Assembly (NCBI GenBank): GCA_040255525.1
Contig: JBDZVD010000010.1
Location: 34,574 to 98,573 of the forward strand
DNA from: Rugosimonospora sp040255525
GTDB lineage: Bacteria; Actinomycetota; Actinomycetes; Mycobacteriales; Micromonosporaceae
DNA: 64,000 nt
Direction of reading: 5' to 3'
Positions 1-6,731 of the stretch are shown piece by piece. Both the position numbers and the translations under genes were made by a program. The notes beneath the pieces were generated by a model. It was not told the DNA's origin, ran no database searches, and saw only the letters and a list, made by a program, of their open reading frames with translations. Position 1 is the first letter of the stretch. Every line of letters begins with the position of its first letter.

Positions 1-2
1 CG

Positions 3-179
3 GCGCCCGCAGCTGCCGGCGGCCGTCCGGCCCGCGTCGGCGTACCGGTGGTCGGCGTGGGGTTGCTCACCACCGAAGTCGGCCTGCTCGCGGCGGTGCG
101 GTACTTCGCCGGTACCGTCGCCGCGCTGTGCCTGGTGGTCCTCGCCGTACTGGCCGCCAAACGCGACCGCACCCGGTGA
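3..179 (+). CDS. C-terminal end of a membrane protein (truncated by window edge)
   Basis: Only the last 58 codons are in the window, read in the frame that ends at the TGA at 177-179. The visible residues include a long hydrophobic stretch (about 30 residues ending in LVVLAVLAAKR) followed by a short basic tail, which is what the last membrane helix of a transporter or other integral membrane protein looks like. The family cannot be named from this fragment; an MFS-type transporter is possible. It is followed after about 100 bp by the next gene on the same strand, which has its own promoter. Confidence 0.5.
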   Translation, partial: APAAAGGRPARVGVPVVGVGLLTTEVGLLAAVRYFAGTVAALCLVVLAVLAAKRDRTR

Positions 180-270
180 ACCGGACGCGGGTGCCGCCGG
201 CTGCTGCCCGCCACGTTCGGCCGGGAGCGGAACGCGCGACAACCCGGTGTCCGCCCCCGCGACGCCCTGA

Positions 271-276
271 TAGCTT
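271..276 (+). promoter_or_regulatory. -10 box (TAGCTT) of the MFS gene, probably leaderless
   Basis: TAGCTT fits the actinobacterial TANNNT -10 pattern and ends 6 nt before the ATG at 283. Transcription would therefore start at or within a base of the start codon and give a leaderless message. No convincing -35 box was seen. Confidence 0.4.
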
Positions 277-282
277 CGCGTG

Positions 283-1608
283 ATGACGGGGGACCAGGGG
301 ACGGAGCAGGCGGAGGGGCCGGCGCGTGACCGGCGGCAGCGGCTGGACGGCCGGTTCGCGAAGCTCTGGGCGGCGAGCACCACCTCCGCGCTCGGCAGCG
401 GCCTCGCCACGATCGCGGCACCGCTGCTGGTCGCGTCCCGGACCAGCGATCCGCTGATCGTGTCCGCCGGGTTCGGCGTGTCCTGGCTGCCCTGGCTGCT
501 GTTCTCGCTGCCCGGCGGCGTGCTGGTCGACCGGATCGACCGGCGCAGGCTGATGGTCCTCATCGACGCGGTGCGGGTCGTCGCGCTGGCGATCCTCTCG
601 GTGGCCATCGTGACCGGGCACGCCAGCATCGCGCTGCTGTACGCCGTCCTGTTCGTGGTCAACACCGGCGAGGTCGTGTTCCGGTCGGCGAGCCAGTCGA
701 TGATCCCGTCGATCGTTGCGCGCCCGCTGCTGGAGCGCGCCAACGGCTGGCTGGTCGGTGGCGTCACGCTGACCCAGGGCATGCTGGCCGGGCCGCTGTC
801 CGGTTTCCTGTTCGCCGTCGCGGTGAGCATCCCGTTCGTCGTCAACGCCGGCACGTACGCCGCCAGCGCCGTGCTCATCGCACTCGTGGCGGGCGCCTAC
901 CGGTCGGCGGCCGTGCCGGCGGGCGGCGACGGCGGGCCGGCCGCCCCCAGCACGGTACGGGCGCAGATCGTCGAGGGCCTGCGGTGGCTGATGCGCCAGC
1001 GGCTGCTGCGTACCATGGCGGTGCTCATCGGGCTGCTGAACCTCACGCTCACCGCTGCGGTCGCGGTGCTGGTACTGCTCGCCAAGGATCGGCTGCACCT
1101 CGGCTCCGTCGGGTACGGCCTGCTGCTGACCTGCATGTCGATCGGCGGCATCCTCGGCTCGGTCGTCGGCGACCGGCTCATCAGGTGGGTCACCGCGACC
1201 TGGACGATCCGGATCGGCCTGCTGATCGAGGCCGGCATGCACCTGGCCCTGGCCGCCTCGCGCAGCGCCTACTTCATCGGCTTCGCGCTGTTCGCCTTCG
1301 GCGTGCACGGGGCGCTCTGGGGCATCGCGGCCAGTTCGCTGCGCCAGCGGCTCACCCCGCCGGAGATGCTCGGCCGGGTGTCCAGTTCCACCCTGTTCAT
1401 CTCGGCCGGCGGCAACTGCGTCGGCGCGGTGCTCGGCGGCGTGGTCGCGGCGAACTTCGGCATCACGGCGCCGTACTGGGTGGGCTTCGGGGTCGCGATC
1501 GTGGTGTCGGTGGTGACCTGGCGGGTGTTCAACCGGGCCGATGTCGCGCGGGCGTACGCCGAACCTGGCCACCACGACCCGGCCCGGCAGGAGCCTGCGG
1601 CGGTCTGA
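283..1608 (+). CDS. MFS transporter (EntS / MFS_3-like exporter)
   Basis: A protein of 441 residues with about 12 hydrophobic helices and the MFS loop signature between helices 2 and 3 (GGVLVDRIDRRRLM). Its closest general resemblance is to the transmembrane secretion effector/enterobactin exporter branch of the major facilitator superfamily, which exports small molecules by proton antiport. The central loop (PAGGDGGPAAPSTVRAQIVEGLRWLMRQ) is typical of this group in actinomycetes. The start is taken as the ATG at 283 because a -10 box lies just upstream; a GTG three bases earlier is in frame and cannot be excluded. The gene converges on the methyltransferase gene. The substrate is unknown. 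Confidence 0.85.
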   Translation: MTGDQGTEQAEGPARDRRQRLDGRFAKLWAASTTSALGSGLATIAAPLLVASRTSDPLIVSAGFGVSWLPWLLFSLPGGVLVDRIDRRRLMVLIDAVRVVALAILSVAIVTGHASIALLYAVLFVVNTGEVVFRSASQSMIPSIVARPLLERANGWLVGGVTLTQGMLAGPLSGFLFAVAVSIPFVVNAGTYAASAVLIALVAGAYRSAAVPAGGDGGPAAPSTVRAQIVEGLRWLMRQRLLRTMAVLIGLLNLTLTAAVAVLVLLAKDRLHLGSVGYGLLLTCMSIGGILGSVVGDRLIRWVTATWTIRIGLLIEAGMHLALAASRSAYFIGFALFAFGVHGALWGIAASSLRQRLTPPEMLGRVSSSTLFISAGGNCVGAVLGGVVAANFGITAPYWVGFGVAIVVSVVTWRVFNRADVARAYAEPGHHDPARQEPAAV

Positions 1609-1667
1609 GCGGCCGCGACCCCGGCCGGGTGCCGCCAGCCGGGCCTCGGCCTGCTCATCCGCCCGGA

Positions 1668-2432
1668 TCAGGCTCGGGCGACCGCCGGCTTGCGCGCCTC
1701 GATGAGGAACCGGGTGGAGTGCGCGACGAACGGACCCTCGGCCTCGATCCGCGCGTGCATCGCGGCGAGCCGGTCCCGGTACCGCTCGACGGTGAAGCCG
1801 GGGACGATCCAGATGACCTTGCGCAGGAAATAGGCCACGGCACCGACGTCGTGGAACACGGTGCGCAGCCTCGCCTGCCGGAGATCGACGACGGACAGCC
1901 CGGCGGCCTCGGCCGCCGCCCTCGCCAGTTCGGGCTCGCGACCGGATTCGCCGCGCGGCCACGGCCCGAGGAAGAAGTCGGTCAGCTCGATGACGCTGTC
2001 CGGGCCGACCTGCTGGGAGAAGTAGGCGCCGCCGGGAGCCAGTATCCGGGCCACCTCCGCCCACGGGGTGCTCACCGGATGCCGGCTGACCACCAGGTCG
2101 AACGTCCCCGACCGGAGCGGCAGGTGGTGCCCGTCGTCGCCGACGATCCGGACGCCGCGAGGGGCCAACCGCGCCCGGGCCCGGGCGCGGTTCGGCGGCC
2201 ACGCCTCGGTGGCCAGCGTCACGGCGGGAAGCGCGGGTACGCCGGAGAGCACCTCGCCGCCGCCGGCCTGGAGCTCGACGGCGACCCGGGCGCGCGCCAT
2301 CCGCTCGGCCATCATCCGCGCGTACCCCCAGCCGGGCCGCTCCTCGGTCGCGCGGCCGTCCAGCCAGGAGAAGTCCCACCCTTCCACGCTCGCGGAGGCG
2401 GCCTCGTCGATCAGTTCGTCGAAGGTGAGCAT
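1668..2432 (-). CDS. Class I SAM-dependent methyltransferase
   Basis: A protein of 254 residues with a Rossmann-type methyltransferase layout. The acidic and hydrophobic segments around GVRIVGDDGHHLPLRSGTFD and LVVSRHP correspond to the motifs after strands 3 and 4, and the ILAPGGAYFSQQVG segment is the classic post-motif III loop. The glycine-rich motif I (VELQAGGGEVLSG) is present. This family transfers a methyl group from S-adenosylmethionine to a small molecule; the substrate cannot be told from sequence. It lies alone on the minus strand between two exporter genes, with converging transcription on its 3' side. Confidence 0.8.
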   Translation of the reverse strand: MLTFDELIDEAASASVEGWDFSWLDGRATEERPGWGYARMMAERMARARVAVELQAGGGEVLSGVPALPAVTLATEAWPPNRARARARLAPRGVRIVGDDGHHLPLRSGTFDLVVSRHPVSTPWAEVARILAPGGAYFSQQVGPDSVIELTDFFLGPWPRGESGREPELARAAAEAAGLSVVDLRQARLRTVFHDVGAVAYFLRKVIWIVPGFTVERYRDRLAAMHARIEAEGPFVAHSTRFLIEARKPAVARA

Positions 2433-2606
2433 TCAGCGATCATGGCACCGCCAGCCGTCCGCCACCAGGCGATAATCGTTGACCTCGACCGCGGTTCAGC
2501 GAGGATCATCGAGCGATGAAACCCGTCCGACCGGCCGTGTCGCGGCCGGCTCGCCGGCAACGGTCGGCCGTCGGGTGTGTGTGCGTAGCCGTGGAAATCG
2601 CACCCG

Positions 2607-4022
2607 TCAACGTGCCGCGTGGCGCGGACGCACCGCGACAAGCGTGACCACGATCGCGGCCAGCCACAGCGCGGCCCCGAGCAGGCCGGCGCGGTGCAGG
2701 CCGGCGACGAAGTGCCCGGGGTCGTCGCCACCGCCGGCGAGAGCGCCGAACACCGCGACACCCAGCGCCGTTCCGGCCTGCCGTGCCGTGTTGTTGACGC
2801 CGCTGGCCAGCCCGGACCGGTCCGGCGGGACGGCCGCGATGGCCGCGGTGACGACCGCCGCGGTCAGCAGCCCCAGCCCGACCCCGAGGCCGACCAGTGC
2901 CGGCAGCAGCAGCGGGTACGGGCTTGCCCGGTGGAGCAGCAGCAGGCCGGTCTCCCCGGCCGCCCCGAGCGCGAGGCCGGCGACCATCGGGGGGCGGGGG
3001 CCCAGCCGTGCCGTGATCCGCCCGGTGACCGGGGACAGCACGGCCAGCGGCAGGAGTCCCGGTACGAGCATCAGCCCGGCCCGGAGCGCGTCGCGGCCCT
3101 GGACGTCCTGCAGGTACAGGGTGGTCAGGTAGATGGTTCCGTTCCCGACCAGGTTCATCGCCAGCGCGACGGCGTTGGCGCCGGTGAACGTCGGTACCCG
3201 CAGAAGGCTCACCGGTAGCAGCGGATCGCGCGCCCGCCGCGAGGCCGCGACGAACCCGGCCCCGGCCACGACCGCCACGGCGCCCGATGCGACCACCCCG
3301 GCGGACAGCCCGGTGCGCCCGGCGGTGATGACGGCGAACACCAGCGCGCCCAGCGCCAGCGCGGCGGCGACCAGGCCGGCCAGGTCCAGCGACCGCCCCG
3401 GCGTCCGGGTACCCGCGCCGACCAGCCGCGGTATGGCGACCAGCGCGGCCGCGACCACCGGCAGGTTCACCAGGAACACCGCCCGCCAGCCCAGCGTGCT
3501 GACCAGCAGCCCGCCCAGCAGCGGGCCGGCCGGCAGGGACAGCGCGGAGACCGCGGCCCACACCCCCAGCGCCCGGGCCCGCTCCGCCGCCTCCGGGTAC
3601 GCGTCGGCGATCACCGCGACACTGCCGGGCAGCAGCAGGGCCGCGCCGGCGCCCTGCACCGACCGGGCGCAGATCAGCATGGCCGGATCGGCGGCCAGAC
3701 CGCACCCGGCCGACGCCACCCCGAAGGCGGCCAGGCCGGCCAGCACGATCCCGCGGTGGCCGAGCAGGTCGCCCAGGCTGCCGCCGGCCAGCAGCAGGCT
3801 GGCGATCGCCACGGCGTACGCGTCGACGACCCACTGCAGGCCGGCCGGGCTGACCTCCAGGCTGCGCCGGACTGTGGGCAGCGCCACATTGACGATCGAC
3901 ACGTCGAGCAGGACCAGGAACATGCCGACACACATCACCGCCAGCACCAGCGCGCGCCGGTCGCCGGCGTACGGGCCGGTCCCGGCGTGCCGGGCAGGGT
4001 TCTCCGTGTTGATCGCGTTCAT
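2607..4022 (-). CDS. DHA2-family MFS drug exporter
   Basis: A protein of 471 residues with about 14 predicted helices. It begins with the DHA2 signature of helix 1 (FLVLLDVSIVNVALPTV) and has the LQWVVDAYAVAIASLLL and GGSLGDLLGHR segments typical of EmrB/QacA-type proton antiporters that expel lipophilic or cationic drugs. The ATG at 4022 lies 22 bp from a 24-bp palindrome shared with a divergent ArsR-like regulator, so the exporter is very likely repressed by its neighbour. No well-spaced Shine-Dalgarno sequence precedes the ATG (GGGAG sits only one base away), which would fit a leaderless or very short leader. Confidence 0.88.
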   Translation of the reverse strand: MNAINTENPARHAGTGPYAGDRRALVLAVMCVGMFLVLLDVSIVNVALPTVRRSLEVSPAGLQWVVDAYAVAIASLLLAGGSLGDLLGHRGIVLAGLAAFGVASAGCGLAADPAMLICARSVQGAGAALLLPGSVAVIADAYPEAAERARALGVWAAVSALSLPAGPLLGGLLVSTLGWRAVFLVNLPVVAAALVAIPRLVGAGTRTPGRSLDLAGLVAAALALGALVFAVITAGRTGLSAGVVASGAVAVVAGAGFVAASRRARDPLLPVSLLRVPTFTGANAVALAMNLVGNGTIYLTTLYLQDVQGRDALRAGLMLVPGLLPLAVLSPVTGRITARLGPRPPMVAGLALGAAGETGLLLLHRASPYPLLLPALVGLGVGLGLLTAAVVTAAIAAVPPDRSGLASGVNNTARQAGTALGVAVFGALAGGGDDPGHFVAGLHRAGLLGAALWLAAIVVTLVAVRPRHAAR

Positions 4023-4043
4023 GCTCCCGAGTCTGGTGCGGAA

Positions 4044-4067
4044 ACACTTCCATCGCGGTGGAAGTGT
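4044..4067. promoter_or_regulatory. 24-bp near-perfect palindromic operator
   Basis: The arms ACACTTCCA and TGGAAGTGT are perfect 9-bp inverted repeats around a 6-bp centre TCGCGG. Only one base pair of the 12 symmetric pairs is broken. The site sits between the divergent exporter (start 4022, minus) and the ArsR-like regulator (start 4088, plus), where it can block both promoters. By family precedent it should be the binding site of the adjacent winged-helix regulator. Confidence 0.75.
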
Positions 4068-4087
4068 CGCCGGGGCAGACTGGATTC

Positions 4088-4882
4088 ATGACTACCAGCA
4101 GGTCAACCGGCATACCGGGAGGGGAGGCCGACATCGCGCGGGTCGCCGCCCTGTTCGCCGACCGGTCCCGGGCGCGGGTGCTGATGGCCCTCGCTGACGG
4201 GCGCCGCCTGCCGGCGAGCGTACTGGCCGCCGAGGCCGGCGTGTCCCCGGCGGCGATGAGCGCGCACCTGACCAAGCTGCGCGCCGAGCGCCTGGTCACC
4301 GTGGAAGCCTCGGGCCGGCACCGGTACTACTCGCTCGCCGGCCCCAAGGTCGCCGCGACCATCGAGGCGCTGGCCGCCATCGCACCCCGCCAGCCGATCA
4401 CCTCCCTGCGCCAGGGGACCCGGGCGCAGCGGCTGCGCTTCGCGCGGACCTGCTACGACCACCTGGCCGGCGCGCTCGGCGTCGCGGTGACCCAGGCGCT
4501 GATCGACCGCGACGTCCTGGTCGCGACCGACGGGGTACCGGACACCGCGCGCCGCCCGGGCGACCGGCTGTCCGCCCCGGTGCGCCAGCACCCGTACCGG
4601 CTGGGGCCGGCCGCCGAGGGCGTGCTGCACGGTCTCGGCGTCGATCTGCCGGCGTTGCTCGCGAGCGGGTCCGGTGGCGGCCGGCCGCTGCTGCGGTTCT
4701 GCGTGGACTGGACCGAGCAGCGCCACCACCTCGCCGGCGCGCTCGGGGCAGCGGTGAGCGGGGCGCTGTTCGACGCCGGGTGGATCGCCCGGCGCCGGGG
4801 ACCCCGGGAGGTCGAGTTGACCGCGACGGGAGCGGCCGCCATCGAGAAGGTCCTGGGCGTCCGTCCGGCCGCGGGCGCCTGA
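4088..4882 (+). CDS. ArsR-like winged-helix transcriptional regulator
   Basis: A protein of 264 residues. The N-terminal 90 residues form an ArsR-type winged helix: IARVAALFADRSRARVLMAL, the recognition region AAEAGVSPAAMSAHLTKL, and the wing with GRHRYYSLAG. The C-terminal 150 residues are a long effector region with LRFARTCYDHLAGALGVAVT, RFCVDWTEQRHHLAGALGAA and two similar halves, as found in the longer ArsR relatives that sense organic ligands instead of metals. No cysteine pair for metal binding is evident. The ATG at 4088 is preferred over an in-frame GTG at 4058, because the latter lies inside the palindromic operator. The protein probably represses the divergent exporter and itself. 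Confidence 0.85.
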   Translation: MTTSRSTGIPGGEADIARVAALFADRSRARVLMALADGRRLPASVLAAEAGVSPAAMSAHLTKLRAERLVTVEASGRHRYYSLAGPKVAATIEALAAIAPRQPITSLRQGTRAQRLRFARTCYDHLAGALGVAVTQALIDRDVLVATDGVPDTARRPGDRLSAPVRQHPYRLGPAAEGVLHGLGVDLPALLASGSGGGRPLLRFCVDWTEQRHHLAGALGAAVSGALFDAGWIARRRGPREVELTATGAAAIEKVLGVRPAAGA

Positions 4883-5211
4883 ACCGGCGTCCGGCGGCGA
4901 CTCGTGCCCCACCGGTCTTGCTCGGTGCGTCCGGCGCCCGCGACGACCGGGACCGGTCGCCGGTTGACGCGGCCCGAACGGCCATCCGGGTGGGGTACCG
5001 GCGCTTTCCCGCCGCCGGAGCCGTCGATTAGGGTGAACGGCAATCGGCCGGCGTCATTGTCCCGGTCGCGGGCTCCGGTCCGTCGCCGCGTGCCGCCCCG
5101 CCGGTCCCCGACCGCGGCGCGCTCCGGTTCGCAGGCCCCTCGATGTGGCGGGCGGTGCTTTGATGGGGATGCCGGGGAACGCTGGGGACGGATCACGGTG
5201 AGGGGCGGCAC
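4883..5211. other. Intergenic region upstream of the HTH/MgtE_N-like gene
   Basis: No gene is supported here. A possible -10 box, TAGGGT, lies at 5029-5034, which would leave a leader of about 170 nt before the ATG at 5212. A GGGG-rich stretch just before that ATG can serve as its ribosome site. No terminator-like hairpin was recognised. Confidence 0.4.
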
Positions 5212-6606
5212 ATGCCACACGGTCCGGGTACGACGGACGACATCCCGCTGGAGCACGTGCGCAGCTTCGCCGCGCTGCGGTCGATGCTCAACCGCCTGCA
5301 CGAACGGGCCGGCCGGCCGGGTGCGGGCGAGGTCAAACGGTCCACGTCGGCGGCGCCCGGGCTGGTCTCGCTGAGCCGCAACAGAGTCATCCGGATCCTG
5401 CGCGGCACCGTCCGGCCCAGCCGGGACGAGTTGCGCGCGCTGCTGTACGCGTACGGGGTTCCGGACAGCCAGCGCCGGCGCTGGGACGACGCGTGGGCCA
5501 GGGCGGCCGGTGAGCGCCGCATGCGGCCACAGTCGGTGAACGTCCCGGCCCAGCCGGGGCCGGCACCCACCGGGGCTGATCCGGCCGGGACCGGTCCGGT
5601 CGCCGGACCGGCGGCACGCGATCCGGCCGTCGGCCCCCGACCGGCCGGCCCGGACGATCCGCGGGCGGCGAGCGCGCGCCGGATGCTCGAGGTACGCGAG
5701 CGCTGCGCGCAGCGGCTGCGCCGGTTGAAGAACGAGCTGGCCGCCTCCCGTGCCCAGACCGACCTCGACGACCCGGCCGCCAGCACCCAACTGGTCCGCA
5801 GCCTGGACTTCGCGCTGCGCCGGCTGCAGGACATCATCGACGAGGCGTGTACCGAGATGCTCGCCGGTATGCCCGCGGCACCCGCGACGCTGGCACCGCC
5901 GCCCGAGGTGTCCGAGCTGCCGGCGGCGGCACCCGGCCGGCCACCCGCGGACTGGACCTCCACAGTGGACACGGCGGCACCGGGCGGGAGCGCGGGCGGG
6001 CCGCCCGCCGAGCCGGAGGACCAGGCGCTCGCCTGGCTGGCCGCGGTACAGGAGGCCGTCCCGTTGCCGATCGTCGCGAACCTGCTGCGGGTGATGCGGG
6101 ACGTGCCGATGTTCAACCACATCGCGCAGGAGCGGCCGTTGCTGATGACCGAGCTGCTCGCCGTGCTGCAGCCCGGCGAGGCGTCCCGCTGGCTGCAGAC
6201 CTGGGAACCCGAGTCCGCGGCCGAGACGCTGGCGGTGGCGGAACCGGCGCGCGCCGCGGTCCACCTGACGCTGATGCCGCCCGAGGCCGCCGCCGCGCTG
6301 CTGGTCCGGGTCAGCCACCGCCGGGCCGTCGCGATCCTGGCGGAGATGCGCAGCGAGCCGGTCGCCCGCCTGCTGATCGGGATGGGGCCGTCGGCCGCCG
6401 CGGCGCTGCTCGACCGGATGGAACGCGGCGCGGCGACCATCCGGTTGCAGCTGATCGACGAGATCGACCCGGAACTCGCGGCGAAGTTCCTCAGCCTGAT
6501 GAGCGAGGACGCGGCGTCCGAGTGCCTGTCCCGGATGGACCAGGAGAAGGCGAAGCGGCGGCAGGCCCGGGACCTGCTGGAGGGGATCGGCGACCAGCGG
6601 CAATGA
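5212..6606 (+). CDS. HTH protein with coiled coil and MgtE_N-like helical repeats
   Basis: A protein of 464 residues with an unusual layout. Residues of about 15-95 resemble the small HTH domain often found at the N-terminus of STAND regulators (SRNRVIRILRGTVRPSRDEL followed by LLYAYGV and a W-rich end). A Pro/Ala-rich linker follows, then a helical segment at about 155-220 (RERCAQRLRRLKNELAAS) likely to be a coiled coil, a second linker, and from about 275 onward repeated 30-residue helix pairs. Those repeats carry the pattern of the cytosolic N-domain of the MgtE magnesium channel: MPPEAAAALLVRV, MGPSAAAALLDRM and MSEDAASECLSRMD. No CBS domain or membrane helix is present, so this is not a channel. 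It is followed by two NB-ARC/TPR proteins and may be their DNA-binding or adaptor partner. The function is unknown. Confidence 0.7.
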   Translation: MPHGPGTTDDIPLEHVRSFAALRSMLNRLHERAGRPGAGEVKRSTSAAPGLVSLSRNRVIRILRGTVRPSRDELRALLYAYGVPDSQRRRWDDAWARAAGERRMRPQSVNVPAQPGPAPTGADPAGTGPVAGPAARDPAVGPRPAGPDDPRAASARRMLEVRERCAQRLRRLKNELAASRAQTDLDDPAASTQLVRSLDFALRRLQDIIDEACTEMLAGMPAAPATLAPPPEVSELPAAAPGRPPADWTSTVDTAAPGGSAGGPPAEPEDQALAWLAAVQEAVPLPIVANLLRVMRDVPMFNHIAQERPLLMTELLAVLQPGEASRWLQTWEPESAAETLAVAEPARAAVHLTLMPPEAAAALLVRVSHRRAVAILAEMRSEPVARLLIGMGPSAAAALLDRMERGAATIRLQLIDEIDPELAAKFLSLMSEDAASECLSRMDQEKAKRRQARDLLEGIGDQRQ

Positions 6607-6639
6607 TACCTCCAGCGTGGCTGGTTGGGCCGAGCAGGA

Positions 6640-6664
6640 GCGCTTCCCCCGTTCGGGGGAGCGC
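6640..6664 (+). terminator. GC hairpin between the HTH gene and the first NB-ARC gene
   Basis: GCGCT-T-CCCCCG, a TT loop, then CGGGGG-AGCGC: an 11-bp stem with one bulged T. No run of T follows. It may act as an attenuator or an mRNA end between the two genes, which are 125 bp apart. Confidence 0.5.
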
Positions 6665-6731
6665 CACCGCGCCGGTTGGACGACGCCGCCACCATGAACC
6701 GCAACGCAGCGCATGAATTGGGGAACTGTCC

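Noticed and set aside
67..2379. A 770-codon open frame on the minus strand
   Set aside because: Its translation is Arg/Gly/Pro-rich without domains and lies opposite or across the MFS and methyltransferase genes. Such long frames are common shadows in DNA with this GC content.
2607..4022. Exporter genes taken as a sign of an antibiotic biosynthetic cluster
   Set aside because: No synthase, synthetase or tailoring set lies near either DHA2 exporter; both have simple local regulators and look like stand-alone efflux systems.
4058..4087. Earlier GTG start for the ArsR-like regulator
   Set aside because: It falls inside the palindromic operator and lacks a ribosome site; the ATG at 4088 begins the conserved region more plausibly.
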